Positions 25,891 through 33,515 are shown, numbered from the stretch's first letter. The stretch is DNA of 43,214 nucleotides from Gemmatimonadota bacterium (GCA_022827345.1 JAJDTB010000048.1:1-43214); one strand, 5' to 3'. The notes: generated by a model from the sequence alone, not told the origin. A program made the numbers and translations.

Positions 25891-26154
25891 ATGAGCACAC
25901 GAACGGTACGAATGGACGCCGCGTCCGACGCCACGCTGGCCGACCTGCAGCGGCGGACGGGGCTGTCGATTTCGGAGGTCATGAGACGGGGCCTGCGCGC
26001 GTACGAGCGGGAATTGAACTCGGACATCACGAGGCGTCCCTACGAGGTGTACAAGAGCCTTGGGCTGCCCGGTGAAGGGGGCCATGCGGTCGCACCTGCG
26101 GCGAAGGCCAAGGAGGCGGTGGCCGAGATCATCCGAAAGAAGCATGGACGATGA
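25891..26154 (+). CDS. Ribbon-helix-helix antitoxin, third pair
   Basis: 87 aa from ATG 25891 with GGGGGATGGA upstream. MSTRTVRMDAASDATLADLQ then RTGLSISEVMRRGLRAYERE is a ribbon-helix-helix DNA-binding domain. The Lys/Ala-rich tail would bind the toxin. It overlaps the PIN gene by 4 bp (ATGA, 26151-26154). Confidence 0.82.
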   Translation: MSTRTVRMDAASDATLADLQRRTGLSISEVMRRGLRAYERELNSDITRRPYEVYKSLGLPGEGGHAVAPAAKAKEAVAEIIRKKHGR

Positions 26155-26654
26155 TTCTGGTCGATGCCGGGCCGCTCGTGGCGCTGTTCGACGAGGATGA
26201 TCAGCACCACGAACACTGTCGCCGAACCCTGAAGGAGCTCGACGAGAAGCTCATCACCACGAGCCCGGTACTTGCGGAGGCGTTTCACCTGCTTCGCCCC
26301 GGGAGCTTCGGTCCGCCCCGGCTAATGGACTACATCCGTCAGGGAGGCCTCTCGGTCCTTCCAATGGACACCGAGCTGTTGAGCCGCTGCTTTGAACTGA
26401 TGCTTCGGTACGCGGACATCCGGATGGATTTTGCGGACGCCTCGATCGTCAGTGCCGCGGAGCGTACAAGAACCGAGAAGGTCTTTACCGTTGACCGGAA
26501 GGACTTCGCCACCTACCGGATACGGCGCGGCTACCACCAGGTGCCCTTCAGGATCGTCGGGGATTCTTCGGGGCCGCAGTTGGTGCGGGAAGGGGTCGCA
26601 GAGACAGAAGCGGTGAGCGCCGCGGAGCCCGGCACCGAAGACCCGGTCGGCTGA
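26151..26654 (+). CDS. PIN-domain toxin, third pair
   Basis: 167 aa. PIN residues: Asp in MILVDAGPLVALFDEDD, Glu in PVLAEAFHLL, Asp in MDFADASIVSAAE and Asp in FTVDRKDFATYR. The last ~35 residues (from GDSSGPQLV) are an extra tail beyond the fold. Predicted RNase toxin coupled to the preceding antitoxin. Confidence 0.88.
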   Translation: MILVDAGPLVALFDEDDQHHEHCRRTLKELDEKLITTSPVLAEAFHLLRPGSFGPPRLMDYIRQGGLSVLPMDTELLSRCFELMLRYADIRMDFADASIVSAAERTRTEKVFTVDRKDFATYRIRRGYHQVPFRIVGDSSGPQLVREGVAETEAVSAAEPGTEDPVG

Positions 26655-26725
26655 CACCCTTTACGGCAATCACCGGGCTGCCATATGTGCCCGGCCTCGA
26701 TTCATCCGCCACCGGTCCCTTGACC

Positions 26726-26740
26726 CTGACGTAACGTCAG
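26726..26740. other. Perfect 15-bp dyad in an otherwise gene-free stretch
   Basis: CTGACGT-A-ACGTCAG lies in the 256-bp gap (26655-26910) between the PIN toxin and the leftward protease gene. Both flanking genes end here, so it may be a weak bidirectional terminator or a factor-binding site. Nothing else is seen in the gap. Confidence 0.35.
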
Positions 26741-26910
26741 ACTGCTTGGGGTGCGGATCACGGCAAGACATAACCTAAGTTCAACTGAGACTGCACGATC
26801 TGCCATTCCTGCCGTTGGCCCGCACCTGATTCCGCCGTACCGAAATCGCGAGAAAACCGCGTCGAATGGCGGGAAGCCGCGGACGGTTCGCGTGACTGTC
26901 GCGTGCTCCG

Positions 26911-28881
26911 TCATCGCCTCCAGGCGTACGCACCCGGGATTCCGCGGCTGAACAGCACCTCTATCCCCGGCGCGGCGGTTTGCGCGACCGCGTCCATGGC
27001 GGCTTGGTTTGGCGATAGCAGGTCCCTCAGGATGCCGCGCACCTGCCCGGTCTGCGGATTGCGGAGGATCGCCACGGGCGGATGGGCGGTGCCATCGAGG
27101 GTGAACGATCCGCCGGGTCCGGTCAACGTGATGCTCGCCAGATCGCCCTCCCATTCCGGATGCGCTGGAAGCACGAAGGCGAAGCCGGAACTGCCATCGC
27201 CGTCGGCGACTACGGGCATGGTGAAACTAAACTCGAAGAGCTCGCCACCCCTGGCGTTTTGTCCGAAAACACGGTAATCGCCGGCGGAATCTGGAAGCGC
27301 GGGCGGAGCATTCACGACGAAGGCCGGCTCCAAATACGGCTGCCCGTCGATGCCGGTTCCGCCCCAGAGCAGCAACGACTGCGACATGTGGCCGCCAGCG
27401 GTCGTGCCAGATGCCGATGCGTCACGGAGGCGGAAACGGAGCGCTTTCGTGAAACTGTAGTCGCTGATCCACCGAGGGCCGCAATACGCCATCAAATCGT
27501 GCCAGTCGGGAGACACTGGATCTCCGCTCGCGTGATCGTAGCCCCAGGCGCCGGTGGTTCCGTTGGAGTGGGGATACGAGGGGTCCACGCCCAGGGAGCT
27601 GCCGCAAGGGGCATGTCCGAGACTCAGGTTGTGCCCGAGTTCGTGGGCAATGGTGACCGCCCTGTTCACCGAAAGGCTGGACCTGCCCCTCCAAATAGCG
27701 ATTCCTCCATGGTCCACGTCCCGCGAGTACAAGCCCAGATAGTGGCCGCTGGCCCCCTCGATGACTCGAATCGCCTCAATCTCCGAGAGAAGACCACTGC
27801 TGGACGTCGTCGTAGTGACCGGTTCGTGGATCGAGACCAACAGGTCACCGATTGGCAGAAGCGCGCGCGTTTCCTGGAACAGATCGCTTTGTGCGGTCAG
27901 TTGTCGCGCGATGGCTAGGATCGACGAGTCCGGCGATGCGGCACGAACAACCGGGACGACCGTCAGGTCGAACGCCGGCAGAGTCCGAACGTCAAGCCCG
28001 AGCCGCCCGCTCGCCGGGATCCGCGTCGCGACGCCGAGTCCGGAATCGAGCGTCCCCTCAGGGTCGATTTCGAGCACCATCTCCAGTCCGGGCTGGACCA
28101 CTTCCGAGGGTATCGCGGCGTTGGATGACCGGGCAAGCGAACGCTCGTCCATTTCAGTCGGGATAGGGCCGGGCTTGCCGGGAATCTCGGCCGAGTGGAC
28201 GAGTTCGCCCTGCCGATAGAGCGATACCCGCACGGGAGGCAGGTCGACCTCATTCGTGACCGTTGCGGTAACGAAGACCCGCAGGAGCGCCTCCCTTCCC
28301 GCGACCAGCGGGACCGGAAAGCGCGGCGACTGTACGGATTGCACCATGTATGCCTGTGAGGCGGCACCGTCACACACGGGCACCCACGCGTCAGGGACCC
28401 CCTTCAGCCACTCCAGGAAGTCCCCGCTTGTTGCGCACAACGCCGTACCGCCCGTCTGAAGCGTCTCAAGACGGCGGAGGTTGGTCAGGCTGGCCGGGAG
28501 GGCTCCCGAAAGCCCCGTATTCCAGGCCAAGGTGAGTGCCTTAAGGCCCACCAAGCCGCCGAACTCTGGCGGAACTGGACCTGTGAGGCTGTTACTCGCG
28601 AGATCCAAATATGCCAGATTGGTCAGGTTTCCAATCTCGGGAGGGATCGGACCCGTCAGGTCGTTGGCATTGAGAAGCAGGGACCGGAGGTTGGCGAGGT
28701 TGCCGAGTTGGGGAGGGATCGGACCCGTCAGCGCATTATCGGGCAGTACCAGTTGCCACAGTTGCGCGAGGTTGCCGAGTTGGGGAGGGATCGGACCCGT
28801 CAGGTCGTTGCCTTCAAGGCGCAGGAAGACCAGGCTTGAAAGCTTACCGAGTTCGGGCGGAACTAGTATTGATATTTCTAA
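26911..28881 (-). pseudogene. LRR-metzincin protease, 5'-truncated
   Basis: The frame is open from 28881 (after a stop at 28884-28882) to the stop at 26911, about 656 codons. It begins inside a leucine-rich repeat with no start codon, ribosome-binding site or signal peptide. It has four to five plant-type/bacterial 24-residue LRRs (LTGPIPPQLGNLANLRSLLL), a two-Cys cap, a beta-rich domain, then the metzincin zinc site HELGHNLSLGH (about 28% before the C-terminus) followed by DLMAYCG, which supplies the Met-turn. The intact protein would be an exported protease with LRR adhesion. The coding sequence changes abruptly at about 28863 into AT-rich DNA, which suggests loss of the 5' end by insertion or rearrangement. 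A TTG inside the LRRs could start a shorter product but would lack export. Confidence 0.72.
28612..28866 (-). repeat. 72-bp tandem repeats encoding LRRs
   Basis: The segments around 28645-28663, 28705-28735 and 28777-28807 share near-identical DNA (GGGAGGGATCGGACCCGTCA on the plus strand), with unit length about 72 bp (24 aa). DNA-level identity suggests recent repeat expansion or gene conversion. Confidence 0.7.
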
Positions 28882-28886
28882 CTAAC

Positions 28887-28931
28887 GTGATACCAACATG
28901 TTACGACATGTGGCGCCGTTTCATGTATCAC
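28887..28931. other. Nested dyad at the mobile-segment boundary
   Basis: GTGATAC (28887-28893) pairs with GTATCAC (28925-28931). Between them lie the palindrome AACATGTT (28895-28902) and ACATGT (28906-28911), so two layers of symmetry sit within 45 bp, 20 bp from where the LRR protease reading frame breaks off. This suits a recombinase-binding or attachment site, or a transcription terminator; only the symmetry is directly seen. Confidence 0.4.
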
Positions 28932-29175
28932 TCACGATACGCAGATATGAGCGGGAATGCATGCGACCGTATTGGAAGGCCGCGGACGAGTGTTGAGCAA
29001 TCGGCGGGGGCCTACGGTCGGATCGTGGGTTGTCGGCGAAGCTCGGTCGGCAGCCTCCGCGCCTCCGGGCCAGCCCCACGTCGAGACCCGCCAAGGTGGA
29101 TGAGCGCCGTTAGTGCTCCGGTTCCCGCCCTGCGACGTGTTCACCCGTATTCGGCCATCTTGGTAGTCCATGGGC

Positions 29176-29247
29176 TTGACGGTTGGGATGCGCGTCCCGG
29201 CAGGTTATCTTTATGGAACGCTAGGACTTGGCCACACTTCGGGCGAG
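29176..29247 (+). promoter_or_regulatory. Duplicated 72-bp promoter/leader block, copy A
   Basis: Begins TTGACGG and ends ACTTGGCCACACTTCGGGCGAG; aligns without gaps to 30649-30720. The ends are conserved and the middle is not, as expected of two conserved binding or promoter elements at fixed spacing. The gene it controls is unclear here; the first candidate downstream is a 38-codon ORF at 29273. Confidence 0.5.
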
Positions 29248-29649
29248 CCCATCCGAGGAACGCGAGGCGGGGATGGGCTACAGGGACGGGACGAGCAGCG
29301 AAACGAACGAGGTCCTGCTCCAAACATCTCGTGCAGTTCACTTGTCGGTAGTGGGCATGGGCGGGATGGAGAACGTGAAGGACGACTAGGGCTTCTGCGA
29401 GACAATCTTGGCTGCGCTTGGAAACGCAAGGCAAGTTCGTCGATCCCAAGGCTGGAACCGAATGACCACTATCAGGAGTCCGAGTTGACGACCGACAAGC
29501 ATCCGGCCACCGCCGCGCAACCGGTCCACCCACTTCCCAAGGGGGGTAGGCACGGTTCGACTCATCGTCGACCGGTTGGAGGACCAGGAGTGAGATCGTT
29601 GCTGGGCTGCAACGGGCGGTTGACTGTTCCAAGAGGAGTGAGATGAGCG

Positions 29650-30420
29650 ATGAGCATGGAAGATGCCCGTGGCCGGATTGAGGAAGCCAAAGCGCAACTG
29701 TCTGAACTCGACAGTGAAATCGTCGTATGGCTCGAAGGATACCTGGGTCGCATGTTTGAAAAGAGCGATCCCCAGGATCCCAAAACCCCGCACGTCCGCC
29801 TGCCGAGTCCCGAGGAAGACGTCATCACCGGGCGACCCAAGGTCTTGGTCTCTCAGATAATCGAGAACATGCGGGTTTCCCTGGACTATGCTGTGTTCGC
29901 GCTCTCAAAGAAGAACTTTCCTACGCTAAACGAGCGCGACCCGAAGTTCGTGATCGCCGACAGCAAGGTCGCCTTCGGTCGGGCTGCCAAGAAAGGCCTG
30001 AGATACCTGACGGACGATGAGCGGAACTTCATAGAGCTACTCCAGCCTTACCACGTCAAACCTGACACGTTATCGGTGACGGCGTTGATCCGTGATGCTG
30101 CGAATGTTTCAAAGCATCGGTATCTGCTTTCCATTCGACAACAAGCGATGGTTGACGTAATCGCGGCCGATCGGAAAGATGAACACAAGTACGGCGAAGA
30201 ATGGTTGCGGTTTCCGGCCCAGGACGGATCCACCATCTTCTTCGTGAAGGTGGCGGACCTGAGGGTGTTCCTCTTTGGACGTTACAACTTACTGGAAACT
30301 CTGCCACGCGCCCACGCGTTGACAAGTGCGCTCATAGACTTGTTCGATGAACATCTCAATGGAAGGCCGCTTCCTGATTCGTTGGAGCAAGTTCAGGTGC
30401 GGGTCATCCCCGCATCCTAG
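29650..30420 (+). CDS. Hypothetical helical protein of a widespread uncharacterised type
   Basis: 256 aa, ATG 29650 with AGAGGAG 13 bp upstream. Predicted mainly helical at the start (EEAKAQLSELDSEIVVWLEGYL). Its middle has segments I associate with a common bacterial hypothetical family: IIENMRVSLDYAVFAL, then FIELLQPYHV, then LIRDAANVSKHRYLLSI (an N-x4-DY...KHR pattern). The C-terminal part is beta-rich. No enzymatic motif is evident. Composition is somewhat lower in GC than the chromosome. It lies inside the second mobile segment and is probably cargo. Confidence 0.7.
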   Translation: MSMEDARGRIEEAKAQLSELDSEIVVWLEGYLGRMFEKSDPQDPKTPHVRLPSPEEDVITGRPKVLVSQIIENMRVSLDYAVFALSKKNFPTLNERDPKFVIADSKVAFGRAAKKGLRYLTDDERNFIELLQPYHVKPDTLSVTALIRDAANVSKHRYLLSIRQQAMVDVIAADRKDEHKYGEEWLRFPAQDGSTIFFVKVADLRVFLFGRYNLLETLPRAHALTSALIDLFDEHLNGRPLPDSLEQVQVRVIPAS

Positions 30421-30648
30421 CGGTCCTCCGTCTAGTCGTCCTTGCGCGTCGGGGTCAGGGAGGCCAATCCGCCTGGCTCGCCGGCGAAGGTTTGTCCTGA
30501 ACTCGGCCGGGGCTGGAGGTGCTCTATGCCCCGGAGGTACTCGGCGATCGAGTGCTTAACGGTCCAGGGCCATCGGTGTTGAAGTGCCGTTCTGGACATG
30601 GCTACTAGCCTACTGCCCGCTTCTCACGGGACCGGTCGTGGCGCGGAC
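30421..30648. other. Gene-free stretch before the HU promoter
   Basis: About 230 bp (308 bp to the HU start). No ORF with a ribosome-binding site, no tRNA-like fold. The right part leads into the conserved 72-bp leader at 30649-30720. Confidence 0.4.
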
Positions 30649-30720
30649 TTGACGGACGGCTCCGGCATGAACGTAAGTTGTTGCGATGCAACGACAAAAC
30701 TTGGCCACACTTTGGACGAG
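30649..30720 (+). promoter_or_regulatory. Duplicated 72-bp promoter/leader block, copy B (upstream of HU)
   Basis: TTGACGG at 30649-30655 and ACTTGGCCACACTTTGGACGAG at the right end match copy A at the same spacing. The middle contains a small hairpin GTTGC-GAT-GCAAC. It ends 9 bp before the HU start codon, with the ribosome-binding site GAGGAAGAGGG at its edge, so the conserved right half probably lies in the mRNA leader. Confidence 0.55.
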
Positions 30721-30728
30721 GAAGAGGG

Positions 30729-31046
30729 ATGACCAAGGCAGACCTCGTTGAGCGGGTCGCCGACGCGCTCGGCCCACGAGTCACCAAGAGGGAATCTGGG
30801 CTGGCGGTGGACGCCTTTCTCGCCGCCGTGCAGGACGCGCTCGTGGAGGGCAAGGGCATCGAGATCCGGGGCTTCGGGACGTTCAAGGTGCGGCGGCGCA
30901 AGGCCCGCATCGCCCGCAACCCCAGGACCGGGGAGCGGGTCGAGGTTCCGGCCCGCAGCGTGCCGGTCTTCCAGCCGTCGAGGCACTTCAGCAGCCGTGT
31001 GGACCGGGCTCACCGCTCCTCCGTGACCGCTGGATCTCTCGAATGA
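30729..31046 (+). CDS. HU/IHF-family DNA-bending protein
   Basis: 105 aa from ATG 30729. Matches the HU fold throughout: MTKADLVERVADALG, FLAAVQDALVEGKGIEIRGFGTFKVRRRKARIARNPRTGE and VPVFQPSRHF. It has the RNP beta-arm tip that bends DNA and a ~15-residue C-terminal extension. Element-borne HU/IHF proteins commonly assist integrase or relaxosome assembly, which fits its neighbourhood. Its stop overlaps the next start (ATGA at 31043-31046). Confidence 0.93.
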   Translation: MTKADLVERVADALGPRVTKRESGLAVDAFLAAVQDALVEGKGIEIRGFGTFKVRRRKARIARNPRTGERVEVPARSVPVFQPSRHFSSRVDRAHRSSVTAGSLE

Positions 31047-31531
31047 GGCTCGGACATTGGAACGCGAACACGGGGTACTACCGTCAGTCGGATCACTCCG
31101 GGATGACCGACAGCCTGACGCGCGCATACGGACGGCTGATCGCGGGGGCGGCCGCGTTCGAGACCCCCGCGCCGTTGCGGGGGCCGGACGATCCGTGGCG
31201 GCTGCACGTGCTCGCGCATCCGCACGGCCCGCGCGTCCTGCGGGCGCGGATCGTTGCCCCGGACGAGTTGCCCGTGGCGGTGCTGGCGGTGGCGGAAGGC
31301 GGTGGCCCGGGCGCGCGGCGCGCATGGCACGAGACGGTGGCGGAGGCCCCCGGGTTGATGGAAGGATGCGACCCGACCCCCCTCCGCGCCCCTCCGGACG
31401 GCCCGTGGGTGATCATGGCCTTGCTGATGGCGCTGGCCGTCCACGGGGATGCCGTCGAATGGCTGGGGGAAGTGGAGCAGTGCATCGCGTGGGCTTTCCT
31501 TGAGAGTCTCCCACCGATGGCGAGCGCGTAA
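31043..31531 (+). CDS. Hypothetical protein coupled to HU
   Basis: 162 aa, start ATGA overlapping the HU stop, so certainly in its operon. Soluble, with an Ala/Gly/Pro-rich composition; segments such as DPWRLHVLAHPHGPRVLRARIV and PWVIMALLMALAVHGDAVEWLGEVEQCIAWAFLE suggest a compact alpha/beta protein ending in a helix. I do not recognise a family. Convergent with the mobilization operon. The overlap with HU suggests a DNA-related accessory role, but that is inference. Confidence 0.7.
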   Translation: MRLGHWNANTGYYRQSDHSGMTDSLTRAYGRLIAGAAAFETPAPLRGPDDPWRLHVLAHPHGPRVLRARIVAPDELPVAVLAVAEGGGPGARRAWHETVAEAPGLMEGCDPTPLRAPPDGPWVIMALLMALAVHGDAVEWLGEVEQCIAWAFLESLPPMASA

Positions 31532-31536
31532 GGACC

Positions 31537-31564
31537 GCCGAGCGGGTTCGATCAGCGGCTCGGC
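31537..31564. terminator. Inverted repeat between convergent operons
   Basis: GCCGAGC (31537-31543) and GCTCGGC (31558-31564) with a 14-nt loop. It lies just after the HU operon and overlaps the last codons of the leftward relaxase. Plausible shared terminator; no U-tract. Confidence 0.35.
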
Positions 31565-33075
31565 CCGGAGTCCCGGTCCGGCCCGCGCGGCCTCGTCTTG
31601 TTCAACAGCCGTCTCGTCATCTCCACCTGCTGCCTCGCCCTGCGTCGTACGTCCCGGAGTATCCGGTCAAGTCCGTCACCTGCGCGCTCAGCCGCTCGAC
31701 CTGCCGCTGCAAGGCTTCGACCTGCTGCCGCAAGGCTTCGATCTGTCCGGAGTGCCGCCGCTGTTCCATTTCGTACTGCGCGGACAACCCTTCCAAGGCC
31801 GCCGTCAACTGCCGTTCCAAATCGGTCACGTAGCTCCCTCCTCACTCTCTCGACAGCTTCAAGTAGGGCCGCCCGTCCATCGTGAACGCCGGACGGACCG
31901 GCGTGCCGGCTGGCAGCGACACCCACCGCTCCCCGCTGCTCTCCATCAACTCGACGCCCCAGGTCGTCTCCTCGATCTCGGCCAGCATCGCGCGCGCCCA
32001 CCCGGTCCGCACGTCCAGTTCCTCCAGAGTCTCGATCCGGTCCTGAATGCTCCTCGACAGCCAGTGCATCGTCCCCCAGCTGCCGCCGGAGATACCGAGG
32101 AAGAGGCTCATGCCGACGATCAGGGGCCTGAGCCAAGCCCTCATCAGCAACTCGCGCATCCGCGCGGTCGCCTTCTCCGTATCGGCCTCGATGGAACGCA
32201 GCGCGCCGCTTGCGACGGCGTTCAAGTTCTCTCCAAGCCGCGCGAGCTCTCGCGCGGCTGCGTCCTCGATCTGCCTCCGGTCTGCCTCCAGCCTGCTCCT
32301 CAGCCGGGAGGTCAAGTCGCCCGGGCTCGAAGTCTCGCTCATACAGTTCTCCCTTCAGCCGCCACCGCTTTCCGCTGTCGAGATCGCGGGCGGTGATGTA
32401 GTCCCTGCCCTGGCGCGGCACCTCCAAGCCAACATCCTCCAGCGCGGAGACCACGTCGGCTCGGCCCTTGAGCGCGCCGTGCTCGACGCGCTGCACGAGG
32501 TAGTCGCGGATCAGCGTGCGCGGGTCCGCCTCGTGTTCGAGCCCGGCCCGCAGCTTCGACGCCTCGATGTAGGCCACGTGGCCCGGCCGCTGCGCCCTCG
32601 CGCGCGCCGGGTCGTCGGGGCGGCTCCAGCCGTGTTCGTGGTTGAAGGCGTCGCGCAGCGGATCGAAGGTCTTCTGCCATCCGGGCGGTGCGATGTTCAG
32701 GCTGCGGCCCGTCTGGAGGTCGCATTGCGCCGCGAGGATGTGAGCATGGACGCCGCCGCCCCGCTCGCGGTGAAGAACCGCCGTCCACGCGTAGCGGTCC
32801 GGCTCCAGCCCCGCCCACGCCGTCTTCTCGAACTCGTCGAGGACGGCTTCGATCTGCTTGTCGGTCGGCTGGTCCTCCGGCGCCCACGCGATCACGGCGG
32901 ACCTGTACTTGCGCTCGAAGTCGAGCGAGTCGGCGACGGCGGCCACCATGTCCGGGTTCCCGCGGACGACCTCGACGCCCTCGCGCTCCCGTCCCTCGGC
33001 GTCCCGCTCGCCGACGAGATAATCGGCCGCCGCCTTGGCCGATCCCTTCCCGTGGGAGAGGAACTTAACGAGCAT
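31552..33075 (-). CDS. mobA: MOBP-type relaxase (copy 2, complete)
   Basis: 507 aa, ATG 33075. Nicks at oriT and becomes covalently attached to the transferred strand. Tyr19 in AADYLVGE is placed like the catalytic Tyr of MbeA-type relaxases. The metal-binding histidines are H102 (VLHRERGGG), H110 and H112 (VHAHIL), then DLQTGRSLN and the RDAFNHEHGW helix. The catalytic domain ends near residue 245. From there to the C-terminus the protein is Arg/Ala/Asp-rich low complexity, because mbeB-like (31842-32342) and mbeD-like (31617-31829) genes occupy the same DNA in another frame, as in ColE1. Its start overlaps mobC by 11 bp. The tail matches the fragment at 1-473. Confidence 0.9.
   Translation of the reverse strand: MLVKFLSHGKGSAKAAADYLVGERDAEGREREGVEVVRGNPDMVAAVADSLDFERKYRSAVIAWAPEDQPTDKQIEAVLDEFEKTAWAGLEPDRYAWTAVLHRERGGGVHAHILAAQCDLQTGRSLNIAPPGWQKTFDPLRDAFNHEHGWSRPDDPARARAQRPGHVAYIEASKLRAGLEHEADPRTLIRDYLVQRVEHGALKGRADVVSALEDVGLEVPRQGRDYITARDLDSGKRWRLKGELYERDFEPGRLDLPAEEQAGGRPEADRGRSRARARAAWRELERRRKRRAAFHRGRYGEGDRADARVADEGLAQAPDRRHEPLPRYLRRQLGDDALAVEEHSGPDRDSGGTGRADRVGARDAGRDRGDDLGRRVDGEQRGAVGVAASRHAGPSGVHDGRAALLEAVERVRRELRDRFGTAVDGGLGRVVRAVRNGTAAALRTDRSLAAAGRSLAAAGRAAERAGDGLDRILRDVRRRARQQVEMTRRLLNKTRPRGPDRDSGPSR
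31617..31829 (-). CDS. MbeD-like coiled-coil mobilization protein (copy 2)
   Basis: 70 aa, GTG 31829 with GAGGAGGGAG overlapping the mbeB-like stop. Heptad coiled coil (QIEALRQQVEALQRQVERLSAQV). It shares its N-terminal half with copy 1 (148-408) but has one fewer heptad-type block and a different C-terminus (YSGTYDAGRGSRWR). It is nested within codons ~415-486 of the relaxase in another frame. Confidence 0.65.
   Translation of the reverse strand: MTDLERQLTAALEGLSAQYEMEQRRHSGQIEALRQQVEALQRQVERLSAQVTDLTGYSGTYDAGRGSRWR
31842..32342 (-). CDS. MbeB-like mobilization protein (copy 2)
   Basis: 166 aa, ATG 32342 with GAAGGGAG 6 bp upstream. N-terminal helical region (RLRSRLEADRRQIEDAAARELARLGENLNAVASG), a single transmembrane or amphipathic segment (AWLRPLIVGMSLFLGISGG), a coil (LSRSIQDRIETLEELD) and a conserved C-terminus ending YLKLSRE. 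ColE1 MbeB-type proteins have this architecture and stabilise the relaxosome at the membrane. The whole gene lies within relaxase codons ~245-411 in another frame. Its last 45 codons are ~95% identical in DNA to bases 1-135. Confidence 0.75.
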   Translation of the reverse strand: MSETSSPGDLTSRLRSRLEADRRQIEDAAARELARLGENLNAVASGALRSIEADTEKATARMRELLMRAWLRPLIVGMSLFLGISGGSWGTMHWLSRSIQDRIETLEELDVRTGWARAMLAEIEETTWGVELMESSGERWVSLPAGTPVRPAFTMDGRPYLKLSRE

Positions 33076-33448
33076 CGCCGGACTCCTCGCCGATGCCGGC
33101 CACGGCGAGCAGCGAGCGCTCGAAGGAGACGAGGTGGGCGATCACCGAGACGGCCTCGGCAGCCGAGGCGTGGGTGTTGGCCCAGCGCGCAAGCTGGTTC
33201 AGGTTGTTCCCGATCCGCGCGATCTGGCGGGTGCGCTCGCGCTCGACGGCCCGCGCCGGGGCGGTCCACGTCCGCGTTTGCGCCATCGCCCGCCGCAACA
33301 ACTCGGACGGCGACACGCCCGCCGCGGCTGCCTTGTCCCGCCAGGCGGCGTGTTCCGCGGGCGTGACGCGCGCGGCGATCAGCACGGTCCGGCGCTCAGG
33401 CACGGGCGCACCGGCGGCGGGGCTCGGGGCGCGGCCTCCCGCGCCCAT
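33065..33448 (-). CDS. mobC: MobC-like relaxosome accessory protein
   Basis: 127 aa, ATG 33448. N-terminal ribbon-helix-helix-like part (VLIAARVTPAEHAAWRDKAAAAGVSPSELLRRAM) and a C-terminal MobC signature, ARIGNNLNQLARWANTH. MobC proteins bind next to the nic site and open the strands for the relaxase. The gene overlaps the relaxase start by 11 bp, and the candidate oriT lies just upstream (33516-33571). Confidence 0.88.
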   Translation of the reverse strand: MGAGGRAPSPAAGAPVPERRTVLIAARVTPAEHAAWRDKAAAAGVSPSELLRRAMAQTRTWTAPARAVERERTRQIARIGNNLNQLARWANTHASAAEAVSVIAHLVSFERSLLAVAGIGEESGDAR

Positions 33449-33515
33449 CCGCTGACCGCTCAGCGGCGCGGGAAGCTGGGGGTACTAGGGGGGCGCAGCA
33501 TCCCCCTTGCCAGGC

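Larger units (their letters stand above)
28882..29649. other. Gene-poor region at the left edge of the second mobile segment
   Basis: About 770 bp without a convincing gene. It starts with ~70 bp of AT-rich dyad-containing DNA, then mixed-composition sequence. It holds the first copy of a duplicated leader (29176-29247) and a hairpin CGGTTCGAC/GTCGACCG (29553-29574). A 38-codon ORF at 29273-29389 (MGYRDGTSSETNEV) follows the leader with GAGGCGGGG before it, but has no recognisable features and may be chance. The upstream flank of the hypothetical gene at 29650 (AGAGGAG at 29630-29636) is at the right edge. Confidence 0.5.

Noticed and set aside
29273..29389. 38-codon ORF after leader copy A
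   Set aside because: A purine-rich stretch precedes it, but there is no recognisable protein feature; noted in the region entry and not called as a gene.
29540..29595. Possible tRNA 3' half (GGTTCGA followed further on by ACCA)
   Set aside because: The GGTTCGACTCATCGTCGACC segment folds on itself as a simple hairpin, and no D-arm, anticodon arm or matching acceptor strand is present.
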